Source: an uncultured bacterium (GTDB taxonomy: Bacteria; Bacillota; Clostridia; Oscillospirales; Ruminococcaceae). Taken from it: 64,000 nt of DNA. Under the pieces are notes generated by a model. The model saw nothing but the letters and a program-made list of their open reading frames with translations. It had not been told where the DNA came from and did not search any database. The DNA lies in assembly GCA_905214265.1 (NCBI GenBank), contig CAJMLQ010000002.1, positions 1-64,000 on the forward strand. Direction: 5' to 3'. This document shows, one piece after another, positions 26,216 to 34,840 of this stretch (within the stretch, counting starts at the first letter, position 1; the number at the start of each line of letters is the position of its first letter). The position numbers and the translations under genes are program-made.

Positions 26216-27018
26216 GAATTCTGATCTGCGTCAAACAGGTCCCGGACACCGCCGAAATCAAGATCGACCCCGTGACCAATACCCTGATCCGCGAGGGCGT
26301 CCCCAGCGTGCTCAACCCCTATGACGGCTACGCGCTGGAGGCCGCCGCCCGCATCAAAGACCGTGTCCCCGGCGCCCATCTGACGGTGCTCACCATGGGC
26401 CCTCCCCAGGCTGAAGCTGCCTTGCGGGAGTGCCTGTCCACCGTCGCCGACAAGGCGTACCTGCTCACTGACCGGGCCTTCGGCGGCTCCGACACCTTGG
26501 CCACCAGCTACATCCTCGCTTCGGCAATCCGGCGGCTGGAGGAACTGGATGGACCCTTTGACATGATTTTCTGCGGCAAACAGGCCATCGACGGAGACAC
26601 CGCTCAGGTCGGCCCGGAAATCGCCGAACATCTGGGGCTTCCCCAAGTCACCTATGTGCTGGAGGTCCGGGAGGCCAGCGCCAGCAGTCTTCAGGTTCTC
26701 CGGGAAACTGAGGAAGGAAAGCAAGTAGTGGAAATCTGCTGCCCCTGCCTGGTCACCTTTACAAAGCCGGCCTTCGATCTGCGTTTTCCCAGCTTCCGGC
26801 GAAGGGCCGCTGCCCGCAGCGCGGAAATTCCCCATCTGGGAGCCGCGGACATTCCGGCTATCGACCTAACGCGCTCCGGGCTTAAGGGATCGCCCACGAA
26901 GGTGAAGCGAACCTTCGTGCCGCCCCGCAAGCAGTCGGGAGTCATCATTCGCGGAGAAACAGCAGAAAAGGCTGCGGAAAAACTGGCCGAGGCGCTGAGC
27001 AGCGCCGGCGTGATATAA
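26212..27018 (+). CDS. etfB: Electron transfer flavoprotein beta subunit
   Basis: EtfB, 268 aa. NPYDGYALEAA (35-45) and GKQAIDGDTAQVGPE (122-136) are typical, the latter resembling the NAD(H)-binding form found in bifurcating Etf proteins rather than the AMP-binding respiratory form. It is translationally coupled to the dehydrogenase (ATGA overlap) and is followed 13 bp later by etfA. Together they would pass electrons from the 2-hydroxyacid dehydrogenase to NAD+, probably coupled with ferredoxin. The bifurcating assignment is inference from motif and gene order. Confidence 0.88.
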   Translation: MRILICVKQVPDTAEIKIDPVTNTLIREGVPSVLNPYDGYALEAAARIKDRVPGAHLTVLTMGPPQAEAALRECLSTVADKAYLLTDRAFGGSDTLATSYILASAIRRLEELDGPFDMIFCGKQAIDGDTAQVGPEIAEHLGLPQVTYVLEVREASASSLQVLRETEEGKQVVEICCPCLVTFTKPAFDLRFPSFRRRAAARSAEIPHLGAADIPAIDLTRSGLKGSPTKVKRTFVPPRKQSGVIIRGETAEKAAEKLAEALSSAGVI

Positions 27019-27031
27019 AGGGGGAGCCGTG

Positions 27032-28036
27032 ATGAAAGCAAAAACAAAAGATCTCTGGGTCTTTGTGGAGACCCGCGAGGACGGCTCTGCGAAAAATGTA
27101 GGAATCGAGCTGCTCAACCCAGGCCGGGAGCTGGCCGACAAACAGGGCGGTGCTCTGGTGGCGTTGGTCGTCGGATGCGGCGTGGAGAAGGCCGCGGAAG
27201 AAGCGGCGGTCCACGGAGCAGACAGTGTTTTGGTGGTGGACAGCCCGGAATTCCGGGAGTATTCTACTGACGCTTATGCAGCTGCTCTGACGGCGCTGCT
27301 GGAGAAGTATGCACCTACCAGCATCCTCATCGGCGCTACCCCCAATGGCCGGGATTTGGGCCCCCGAGTGTCCTGCCGCCTGAATACCGGCCTCACCGCG
27401 GACTGCACCAATCTGGATGTGGATCCGGAAAGTGGTTGCGTCTGCTGGACCCGTCCCGCCTTCGGCGGAAACCTGATGGCGGTGATTCTCTGTCCCAACA
27501 ATCGACCTCAGATGGGGACGGTGCGGCCCGGCGTCTTTAAAAAACCCCCCGTGACCGGCAAAAGGGCGGAGATCATCCGGGAGGACTTCCATTTTCCTGC
27601 CGGCGAGATCCGTACTCGGGTGCTGGAGACTATCCGCGAGGCGGCCGGCGAGTTGGTGAACCTGGAGGAAGCCGAAATCATCGTCGCTGGAGGCCGCGGT
27701 GTGGGCTCCGCCGAAGGGTTTAAGGTCCTGCAGGAACTCTGTGACGCCCTGGGGGCCACACTGGCCTGTTCCCGTGCGGCCGTGGATGCAGGATGGATTA
27801 GCCATTCCCACCAAGTGGGCCAGACCGGTAAAAACGTCGGACCCAAGCTCTACATCGCCTGCGGCATCTCCGGCGCCATCCAGCACCTGGCGGGGATGAG
27901 CGCCTCCGGCTGCGTCGTGGCCATCAACAAGGACGCCGATGCGCCGATCTTCGGGGTGGCTGATTATGGCATCGTCGGCAATCTTTTTGATGTAGTTCCC
28001 GTCCTCACTGCGGAGATCCGGAAGCTCCGAGGATGA
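27032..28036 (+). CDS. etfA: Electron transfer flavoprotein alpha subunit
   Basis: EtfA, 334 aa. The C-terminal FAD domain is intact with VGQTGKNV from about residue 262 and [12 protein letters not shown]. The N-terminus starts directly with [12 protein letters not shown], so there is no fused ferredoxin domain such as some clostridial lactate and caffeyl-CoA EtfA proteins carry. I chose ATG 27032, which has GGGGGAG 5 bp upstream, over the adjacent GTG. It is last in the operon and is followed by a clear terminator. Confidence 0.88.
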   Translation: MKAKTKDLWVFVETREDGSAKNVGIELLNPGRELADKQGGALVALVVGCGVEKAAEEAAVHGADSVLVVDSPEFREYSTDAYAAALTALLEKYAPTSILIGATPNGRDLGPRVSCRLNTGLTADCTNLDVDPESGCVCWTRPAFGGNLMAVILCPNNRPQMGTVRPGVFKKPPVTGKRAEIIREDFHFPAGEIRTRVLETIREAAGELVNLEEAEIIVAGGRGVGSAEGFKVLQELCDALGATLACSRAAVDAGWISHSHQVGQTGKNVGPKLYIACGISGAIQHLAGMSASGCVVAINKDADAPIFGVADYGIVGNLFDVVPVLTAEIRKLRG

Positions 28037-28101
28037 GTTTTATTACAGACTGGGAATGGATCGGCTCGCTGCCAATTTTGCTCGTTTATTACAGAAAGCA
28101 G

Positions 28102-28131
28102 AAACCCGCTGGCCTAAGCCGGCGGGTTTTT
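28102..28131 (+). terminator. Terminator of the larA-etfA operon
   Basis: AAACCCGCTGGC (28102-28113), loop CTAA, then GCCGGCGGGTTTTT (28118-28131). There is one G-T wobble in the stem. Confidence 0.85.
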
Positions 28132-28215
28132 GCGACAATCCACAAAAATTTTTTGAAAAATAGTATACAATATTTCTCTAAAATGATTTGTCGAAAAAAT
28201 CTTCCATTCCAGCAA

Positions 28216-28249
28216 AAAGAAAACCCCCGCCAATCAAAATCGGCAGGAG
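28216..28249 (-). terminator. Terminator of the glycyl radical enzyme operon
   Basis: On the minus strand CTCCTGCCGA and TTGGCGGGGG pair (with wobbles) around TTTTGA, followed by TTTTC and more T. It lies 157 bp after the stop of the glycyl radical enzyme. The rest of the 28037-28405 gap holds no gene that I can see. Confidence 0.6.
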
Positions 28250-28405
28250 ATTCCTTTGGGAAAAGGTTATGGTGTTGCTGAGAATAGTTTACCATAACCA
28301 GCCGGATGTTTCTGTTGAAATCTGTCGAAGGGAAACATTTTGCAGTTTTGCCAAGAAAGAATTCCCGGAATGACAGAACATGCAAATGCGGCCTGGACAA
28401 AGAAG

Positions 28406-30550
28406 TCAAAAGCCGTTTAAAAACCGGTCTACGATCAATTGACGGAATTCTGGCGATAGCGTGGCAAAGTAGGCCGTAAAGCCGGTCACCCGGACGACTA
28501 GGTCGGGATAGAGATCGGGGTTTTTATGAGCAGCCAGCAGCTTTTCCCCATCCAGAACATTGATATTGATCAGTGTCCCGCCCAGTTCAAAGTGGGTGCG
28601 AATGAGTTCCATCACCCGCTGGACGCCGCCATCCTCTCTGGAGATCTGAGGATCAAATTCCAGTTGGAGGGGAGCCGTGTTCCCGTAGCCGGGCTGAACC
28701 CCCGCGATTCCAGTGGACATGGCCGTGACTGCGCCATCCCGGCGGAAACCGGGGTTGGGGTTTGCACCATGTGAGATGGGCGCGCCTGCCTTCCGGCCGT
28801 TGGGCGTTGCGCCGACGACGGAACCGAACTCAATGGTTTGCGACCAGGAGAACCATCCCGGGATAAGCTGGCGCTTTCCGGGCATGGGCTGAGCCTTGAC
28901 CAGTTGGGTGAACACCTGGGTGATGCGCTTGGCCCAGCCGTCGGAGAGGCTTCCGCCTTGGCAGTACCGGTTAGAAGAAGAGAGCATGAGACGGATGCGT
29001 TCTCCGGCAGCACCGGCAAAATCCTGTTCCAGTGCGGCGAAAAGCTCGGACCAGGTCAAACGGCCTTCTTTTTCAATGCGCTGCTCCATGGCACCGAAGG
29101 AGTCGGCGGCTACTGCCAGCCCCGCACCGTCCACTCCGACAGTGAATAGGTCGGCGCACTGGGTGATGTCCTTCCCCTGCTCCAGTGTGTTGTGCATCAT
29201 CAGGTTCATGACCAGCTCTGGCGTGACCTCCCATTGATGGTCCAAATGAAGATTGATCCCGGCGGCGGTAACCTCCACCGCTCTCTTCAGGTGAGCGGAG
29301 AACCGGCAGAACAGCTCTTCGCAAGAGGGATTCGGTGACTTTTTCATCTCCTTGAGAGCAACTTCCAGCACCTTGGCCACGTTGATTTTCACGGTGTCGT
29401 TCATGGGGCATTCCCGGCCGGGGACGCACATCCAGTGGCACCCCACCGCAATGCGGCTGCGGGCGGTAGCCTCGTCAAAGCCGTTTTTCATGTAGCCCTG
29501 GGACAGCGGCAGATCTCCGCAGAAGCGGGGCCATCCATTGCGGTCCTCAAAAAGATATTCTATCGCCTTGCGGAGAAATTCCGGATCACAGTCAGGGTGG
29601 ACCCGCACCGTCAGATTGACGGCGATATTCAGGGAGTGGGCCGCTTCTAGAATGAGATAGGAAAACGGGTTGGTGATATCGCGCCCCTGTTCGTCGATGC
29701 CGGAGATCTGATAGTAATGAGGATCGATGAGCAATAGATTGGCCACCAGGAATCGGGCGGTATCCTGGTCCAGTATGCCTGCTGCTAGATCCTGTTCGTA
29801 ATAGGGCAGCAAAAGCTGGTCCAGCTGAAATCCGGCCCCGTCCCGGGTGTAGATACGGGACACGCAGTTAAAATAGGCCACCCACTGGCAGGTCTGCCAG
29901 AAGGTTTTGGGTGGATTTGAGAGGATCGCCTCATTGGCTTCCAGCATTTTTTGAAGGCTTTCCCGCAGCTCCGGACGCTCCTCAGTGGTTATAAGCCGCT
30001 GGATTTCCGCGATGTGCCGCCGGATAAAGCCCATGATTGAGAGGAGAACCCGTTCCTCCGCCTGGTAAAAGCCGTCGGGGTCGCCATTTTGGTCCCGGCA
30101 GCGCCGGACCTTTTCCAGCAGCCCGCCAAAGCCCAGCGAAAGGCCGATGCGATAATCGCAGGCCAGATGCGCGTCATTTTCAATGCCGGAGGAAATGTTG
30201 TAAAGCTCCTGCTCCGGCTTCAGACCGTCATAAGGGAAGCGCTGCTTATCCCAGCGCCGACCTCGCCGGTAGTTGGCCAGCATATCCCGCCAGCGGCAGC
30301 AAAGCCGCTCCAAAGGGTCCACATAGACCGGGTGCTGGTCCAACAGGGCGCAGAAATTGTCCGCCATTCCCTGATACCCGTAGAATCCGCCGTCCGGGTT
30401 GTTGGGGATCGGGGTAAACGAGTAGCCCGGCGGGAAGGGAACCGTCCCGTAATCGTCGGCGTTCATATAGCCCTGCTGCTCCCGTTTGGCCAAGGTGTGG
30501 GCGATTTTCTTTTCCCGAAGGAGTCGGAGCCGATCTGTATCCGTCAACAT
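28406..30550 (-). CDS. Glycyl radical enzyme of unassigned type
   Basis: Pyruvate-formate-lyase-like (PFL2 group) enzyme, 714 aa. The radical site is RVTGFTAYF with the radical Gly at 690, 24 residues from the end. The thiyl Cys is most likely Cys371 in AVGCHWMCVPGREC. Known diol and hydroxyproline dehydratases, choline lyase and sulfite-lyases carry Cys-x-Glu (GCVEP-like) here. This protein has Cys-His-Trp and no Glu at +2, so its chemistry should differ. I chose ATG 30550, with GGAAAGG 9 bp upstream; it overlaps the activase stop by 7 bp, so the two are coupled. It is last in a run after four Gfo/Idh/MocA genes, implying a sugar- or cyclitol-derived substrate. The active form is oxygen-sensitive. 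There are no microcompartment genes nearby. Confidence 0.85.
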   Translation of the reverse strand: MLTDTDRLRLLREKKIAHTLAKREQQGYMNADDYGTVPFPPGYSFTPIPNNPDGGFYGYQGMADNFCALLDQHPVYVDPLERLCCRWRDMLANYRRGRRWDKQRFPYDGLKPEQELYNISSGIENDAHLACDYRIGLSLGFGGLLEKVRRCRDQNGDPDGFYQAEERVLLSIMGFIRRHIAEIQRLITTEERPELRESLQKMLEANEAILSNPPKTFWQTCQWVAYFNCVSRIYTRDGAGFQLDQLLLPYYEQDLAAGILDQDTARFLVANLLLIDPHYYQISGIDEQGRDITNPFSYLILEAAHSLNIAVNLTVRVHPDCDPEFLRKAIEYLFEDRNGWPRFCGDLPLSQGYMKNGFDEATARSRIAVGCHWMCVPGRECPMNDTVKINVAKVLEVALKEMKKSPNPSCEELFCRFSAHLKRAVEVTAAGINLHLDHQWEVTPELVMNLMMHNTLEQGKDITQCADLFTVGVDGAGLAVAADSFGAMEQRIEKEGRLTWSELFAALEQDFAGAAGERIRLMLSSSNRYCQGGSLSDGWAKRITQVFTQLVKAQPMPGKRQLIPGWFSWSQTIEFGSVVGATPNGRKAGAPISHGANPNPGFRRDGAVTAMSTGIAGVQPGYGNTAPLQLEFDPQISREDGGVQRVMELIRTHFELGGTLININVLDGEKLLAAHKNPDLYPDLVVRVTGFTAYFATLSPEFRQLIVDRFLNGF

Positions 30551-31359
30551 GTTGTCACAACCTTTCCTGCAATGCGTACGGGAAACCCAGCGGCGCGGGC
30601 CAGCCATCCCATGGTTTCCGCGGAGGGAATTTCATACCGTGGCTCCTCTATCCCGGCGGCCGCCGCCTTTTGAAGTCCTAAGGGATGATAGGGGAGCAAC
30701 TCATAGTAGCGCAGATGGGAAAGCCCCTGCGCAAAGCCTGCAATCGCCCCGATCTCTTCCGGTGTGTCGTTGACCCCGGGGATGACGGGCGTGCGGAGAA
30801 CCAGGGGAATCCCCAATTCGTCCAGCCGGCGAAGATTTTCCAGAATCAGTTGGTTGGATACGCCGGTGACCTCACGGTGTAGGTTGTCGTCCCAGACCTT
30901 CAAATCGGCCATGACCAGCCCGCACTGGCGTAGGACCGGCTCCGCCGTCTTCCAAGGCGCGAAAAGGGACGTTTCTACAGCCGTAGAGATTCCTTCGCCC
31001 CGGCAGGCCGCCAGAAGCTCCCGGGAAAAATCCGCCTGAAAGAGCGGTTCTCCGCCGGAAAGGGTCATTCCGCCGCCGTCGCCGTAGTAGGGCCGGTCCC
31101 GGCAGATCTCATCCAAAACCTCTTCCACCGTCATCTCCCGGCCGCAGACGACCTGTGCCCCGGAAAAGCAGCCGCTCTCACACTGGCCGCAGCCGATGCA
31201 CCGTTCCGGATAGCGCAGGATCTGGGGTTTCGGGTCGATGCACTCGGGATTGTGGCACCACTGGCAGTGCAGGGGACAACCCTTGCAGAACACCGTCGTC
31301 CGCAGGCCCGGTCCGTCGTGGACGGAGGCCCGCTGGATGTCTGCGATGATCCCATTCAT
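30544..31359 (-). CDS. Glycyl radical enzyme activating enzyme (radical SAM)
   Basis: Radical SAM activase, 271 aa, which installs the glycyl radical on the neighbouring enzyme. The SAM cluster motif C-x3-C-x2-C is Cys28, Cys32, Cys35 in GCPLHCQWCHNPE. An inserted ferredoxin-like segment has only one C-x2-C-x2-C-x3-C set (54, 57, 60, 64), where PFL2-type activases usually have two. GGGMTLSGGEPLFQ and VLRTPVIPGVND are further family motifs. ATG 31359 has GGAGG upstream; the open frame to 31446 runs across a promoter-like sequence and has no ribosome site. Confidence 0.88.
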   Translation of the reverse strand: MNGIIADIQRASVHDGPGLRTTVFCKGCPLHCQWCHNPECIDPKPQILRYPERCIGCGQCESGCFSGAQVVCGREMTVEEVLDEICRDRPYYGDGGGMTLSGGEPLFQADFSRELLAACRGEGISTAVETSLFAPWKTAEPVLRQCGLVMADLKVWDDNLHREVTGVSNQLILENLRRLDELGIPLVLRTPVIPGVNDTPEEIGAIAGFAQGLSHLRYYELLPYHPLGLQKAAAAGIEEPRYEIPSAETMGWLARAAGFPVRIAGKVVTTC

Positions 31360-31417
31360 GACTCCACCTCCAAAAAGAACTTGAGAAAAGCCGGCGCTCG
31401 GGCGTCCCTCCGAGTCC

Positions 31418-31446
31418 AATATAACATTCCGCTCCTGTGCCTGCAA
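31418..31446 (-). promoter_or_regulatory. Internal promoter candidate before activase and glycyl radical enzyme
   Basis: On the minus strand TTGCAG (31441-31446) and TATATT (31418-31423) are 17 bp apart, about 60 bp before the activase start. It lies in the only large gap (166 bp) of the minus-strand run and could uncouple the last two genes from the oxidoreductases. Confidence 0.4.
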
Positions 31447-31525
31447 TGGGCGGAATAGAATCGGACTGTGCCGGAAGGAATCTTTGTGCCGCCGGTGCGG
31501 TTTTTCCCATGATGCGCGGATTTCC

Positions 31526-32638
31526 TTATGGCAATACGCTCTCCACCGGTTCCTCCCGGCCGCTGCGGGCGGAGGCCATGGCCGCGTCCAGCAGGGCCAG
31601 CACCTGGACGTTTTGCTCCAGCGTGACGGTGGGATGGAAAGGCGTGCCCTCCATCCGGTGGGCCGCGTAGTGCCAAGCCATGTTGCGGAATCGGTCCGGC
31701 AGCTCCAGGACCGGGATCTCCAGGGGATTCCCCAGCCGATCCACCGCTCGGAGCCGGAGTCCGCCGTTTTCCCGGACGTAAAAGATCACCCCGTCCCGGC
31801 AGAAGACGGTGGGTCCTCCAGGGATCGCCGCCTGCGGGACGGTCCAGGTCCCTTCCGCCGTGGTCATGGCGTGAGGATAGCGGATCAGAAGGGCCACATT
31901 GTCGGGACAATCGGCCTCCGGCGTGCCCAAGTTCATGGCCAGAGCCCGGACGCCGCAGGCTGGTTCCGGCTGGAACCAGCGGCTGTACATGCAGCCGTAG
32001 CAGCCGATATCCAGAAACGCGCCGCCGCCGTACCGGGCGTTGTACCACCAGGTGTGGGCCCGCTGCTCCGGCGTCATCTCCTCCGCGGCGGCGGAGACGC
32101 CCCGATGCCGGGCACCGGTCCCCAGGGGACCGGTGTGGCCGTTTAAGTAGGAGAGCTTCAGAAGCGGCCCGGCGGTTTCCAGCTCCAGGGCCTGCTTCAG
32201 CTGATGCCCCGTGGGCCGCCAGGTGGTAGGCCAGTTGACCACCGCCTCGATGCCGGTCTCCTGGACGATTTTCCGGATGCGGAGGGCTTCGGAGAGGGAA
32301 GCGGCCATGGGCTTCTCGATGCAGACATCGACTCCCCGGCAGGCGCATTGCTCTACGGCCGCCGGTTTTCCGGCGTTGTCGGTGAGGATGTAGGCAATGT
32401 CCGGCTTCACGGTGTCCAGCAGCTCCTCCACTGTGGCAAAATAGGGAACCTGATAGGTCTCGCAGACATTTCTCCGGTTCCAGGCTCGGGTGTAGCGGCC
32501 CTGAGTCTGCTCCTCCAGCTCCAGAGGAATATCGGTGCAGCCGGCAAGCTCGGTGTCCGGCTGCTCGGAGAGATAAAGAGCGATTTCATTGACATGCATG
32601 TGGGCGAACCCGATAATGACAGCTTTAATGGGCTTCAT
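31526..32638 (-). CDS. Gfo/Idh/MocA oxidoreductase 4, variant cofactor loop
   Basis: NAD(P)-dependent sugar or cyclitol oxidoreductase family member, 370 aa. The usual GxGxxG loop is replaced by GFAHMH (10-15). The catalytic lysine motif is CIEKPM (Lys109), and the active-site strand GGGAFLDIGCYG has Asp210 and Tyr214, with Tyr where many members have His. It shares NWP-T/V-x-W and a WWY-x-x-x-R-G-G-G segment with oxidoreductase 2, so the two are sister copies. It overlaps the preceding gene by 14 bp. Such enzymes often oxidise C2 or C3 of sugars; the substrate is unknown. Confidence 0.83.
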   Translation of the reverse strand: MKPIKAVIIGFAHMHVNEIALYLSEQPDTELAGCTDIPLELEEQTQGRYTRAWNRRNVCETYQVPYFATVEELLDTVKPDIAYILTDNAGKPAAVEQCACRGVDVCIEKPMAASLSEALRIRKIVQETGIEAVVNWPTTWRPTGHQLKQALELETAGPLLKLSYLNGHTGPLGTGARHRGVSAAAEEMTPEQRAHTWWYNARYGGGAFLDIGCYGCMYSRWFQPEPACGVRALAMNLGTPEADCPDNVALLIRYPHAMTTAEGTWTVPQAAIPGGPTVFCRDGVIFYVRENGGLRLRAVDRLGNPLEIPVLELPDRFRNMAWHYAAHRMEGTPFHPTVTLEQNVQVLALLDAAMASARSGREEPVESVLP

Positions 32639-33758
32639 AGTGCTTCAACTCCTCCGCGCGGACCTCCCGGCCTTCTTCTGCCGAGCGGTAGTAGCATTCG
32701 ATGGCCTTGCTGACCTCCAGGTTTTGCTCCGGCGTGATAAGGTACTCCGCCTTCCCGGCCAGAACGTCCAGAATGTGCTCATACATGTACCAGTGCTGTT
32801 CAAAGGGCGTACCCTTGTACGCGCCGTTGTCGAACCATTTCATGGCGGTTTCGGACTGGAATTTCCCCACGTTGCGGTAAAGAGTCTCCCCATTGACGGA
32901 CAAGCCGCCCCGGTCGCCGCAGATAACCATATTCAAGTTGGTGGTGGGGAGGTTGACGGCCCACGAAAACTTGAAATTGACGGTGAAGCCCCCTTCCAGC
33001 CGGAGAAAACCGGTGGAAAACTCCTCCACGGAAAACTCTGCCGGATCATAGGGCCGGGGGGTGAAGGTGCCGCTGTAAGCACCGCTTTCCGCGATGCTGA
33101 TAAGGACCTCATCTCCGCGGTTGGCGATCTTCCGGTAAGCCGCACCGCTGACTGCCTGGACCTTGGGGCTTCCCACGATCCACAGCAGGGAGTCGATGAG
33201 ATGGACGCCCAGATCGCAGAAGGGCCCGCCGAAATTGTGCTCCTTCATGTGGAACATCCCCCAGGTGGGAATGCCACAGCGGCGGATGAAGGAGATGTCG
33301 GAGAAATAGGGTGTTCCCAGTTCCCCGCTGTCCACCAGGTATTTGGACTGCTGCATGTAGTTGCGCCAGCGCATGCACTGGCAGGGGAAGAGCCGCTTTC
33401 CGCAGGCGGCGGCCACGGCGAACATTTCCTCCGCGTCAGCCAGAGAAACGGCCATTGGCTTTTCGCAGGCCACGTCCGCCCCGGCACGGAGGGCAGCTAG
33501 GGTCCACTGCTTGTGGTAAACGTTTGGTGTGCAGACCGAAACAAAGTCCGGCTTCAGTTCGTCGAGCATTTTTTGAGGATCGGTGTACCATTTGGGAATA
33601 TCATGGCGCTTGGCGGTTTCTTCCGCCGCCTCCGGCCGGATATCCGCGATGCCGATGACTTCTGCCAGTCCCTTTTTGCGGAGGTTGCCGATGGCGGGGA
33701 GATGGGCGGCGTTGGCGATCATCCCCGCGCCGATGAGTGCGATCCGGAGCTTTTTCAT
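32625..33758 (-). CDS. Gfo/Idh/MocA oxidoreductase 3, canonical
   Basis: Oxidoreductase of 377 aa with a normal Rossmann loop (GAGMIA, 10-15), EKP lysine Lys100 and the standard Asp182/His186 pair in CDLGVHLID. It resembles inositol- or sugar-dehydrogenase-like members that abstract a hydride from a ring carbon. It overlaps oxidoreductase 2 by 4 bp (ATGA) and oxidoreductase 4 by 14 bp, so translation of the three is coupled. The reaction direction and substrate cannot be told from sequence. Confidence 0.85.
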   Translation of the reverse strand: MKKLRIALIGAGMIANAAHLPAIGNLRKKGLAEVIGIADIRPEAAEETAKRHDIPKWYTDPQKMLDELKPDFVSVCTPNVYHKQWTLAALRAGADVACEKPMAVSLADAEEMFAVAAACGKRLFPCQCMRWRNYMQQSKYLVDSGELGTPYFSDISFIRRCGIPTWGMFHMKEHNFGGPFCDLGVHLIDSLLWIVGSPKVQAVSGAAYRKIANRGDEVLISIAESGAYSGTFTPRPYDPAEFSVEEFSTGFLRLEGGFTVNFKFSWAVNLPTTNLNMVICGDRGGLSVNGETLYRNVGKFQSETAMKWFDNGAYKGTPFEQHWYMYEHILDVLAGKAEYLITPEQNLEVSKAIECYYRSAEEGREVRAEELKHYEAH

Positions 33759-34828
33759 GCAGGTTCCTCCTCAAATGGATTTCGGACAGCCTCCGTCCGG
33801 CCGCTTTCGCAGGAGCGGATGCCGGCGTCCAGGGCGGCCTGGACCTTCAGATTGAAGGCGGGTTCCACCAGTTCGAAAAGGGGCGTTCCTTTTCCCAGGT
33901 GGTCTAAAAAATTGCGTCCGATGTTGTCTCCCGATACCGTGTCGTATTCCTCATCTGGTTGGGTGAAGCCGTGGGAGGCCCCGCGGTAGACCCGGACGGT
34001 GCTGGAATGGCGGTCGGCGACGATGGTTCCCTCCGTTCCGTAGATCACCGGGCCGGAAGGGATTTCCCCGCTGTTGAAGGTGGACCAGGAACCCTCAAGG
34101 AATCCCACGGAATCGCCAAAGTCTAGCAAGAAAGCAGAGTAGTCTTCCACATCGCTGAAGGGGACGAGAAAATTCTTGCGCATACCGCTGACTCGCTTCG
34201 CCATCCCCCCCAGAAACCAGGTGGTGAGTAGGCAACCGTACCCGGCGTAATCCATAATGGAGCCACCGCCCCGGCTGTGCTGGTACCACCAGTGCTGGGA
34301 GAGCTCCTCCTGCTGGCCGTAGGAGAAGGGCCCGGTGGTGGCGGGGCTGCGGTAGTGGCAGCGCAGAGGACGGCCGATCTTTCCGGCGGCGACCAGCTCT
34401 CGGGCTTTTCGGAAGGAGCCGAACCAGGCCACCGGCCAATTGACGGCCAGCGCCGCGCCGGAGGCCCTGGCCGCCCGGCACATGGCAAGCCCGTCCTCCA
34501 GGGAGAAGGCCATGGGTTTCTCCACAACAACGTGGATACCACGGGAGAGAAGCTCACAGACTACCTCTCCGTGGCTCCGGACATCGCTGCACACAAGGGC
34601 GATGTCCGGCCCTTGCGCCAGCAGATCCCGGTAATCGGCATAAAGCCTTGGGGGATCCGGGACGTTCATGCTCAGAGCCATTCGTTTCTCCGGCCCCTCC
34701 GGGTGGAAAGGCGGCATGTCGGCGCAGCCCAACCACTCCACCTCGTCCAGATACCGGTTAAAGTCGTGGTACAGGATCTGCGCATGGACATGGGCCAGGC
34801 CAATGACGGCAATTTTCCATTTTTTCAT
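33755..34828 (-). CDS. Gfo/Idh/MocA oxidoreductase 2, variant cofactor loop
   Basis: Oxidoreductase of 357 aa. The cofactor loop is GLAHVH (10-15) instead of GxGxxG. The catalytic lysine is in VVEKPM (Lys104), and GGGSIMDYAGYG gives Asp193 and Tyr197 in place of Asp/His. It pairs by sequence with oxidoreductase 4 rather than with its direct neighbours, suggesting one duplicated pair inserted among canonical members. AGGAGG is 8 bp before its ATG. Confidence 0.83.
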   Translation of the reverse strand: MKKWKIAVIGLAHVHAQILYHDFNRYLDEVEWLGCADMPPFHPEGPEKRMALSMNVPDPPRLYADYRDLLAQGPDIALVCSDVRSHGEVVCELLSRGIHVVVEKPMAFSLEDGLAMCRAARASGAALAVNWPVAWFGSFRKARELVAAGKIGRPLRCHYRSPATTGPFSYGQQEELSQHWWYQHSRGGGSIMDYAGYGCLLTTWFLGGMAKRVSGMRKNFLVPFSDVEDYSAFLLDFGDSVGFLEGSWSTFNSGEIPSGPVIYGTEGTIVADRHSSTVRVYRGASHGFTQPDEEYDTVSGDNIGRNFLDHLGKGTPLFELVEPAFNLKVQAALDAGIRSCESGRTEAVRNPFEEEPA

Positions 34829-34840
34829 AGCAGTTCCTCC

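Noticed and set aside
28406..31359. Choline TMA-lyase, glycerol dehydratase or isethionate lyase assignment
   Set aside because: The active-site loop lacks the GCVEP/GCIEP-type motif, and there are no microcompartment or partner dehydrogenase genes for those pathways.
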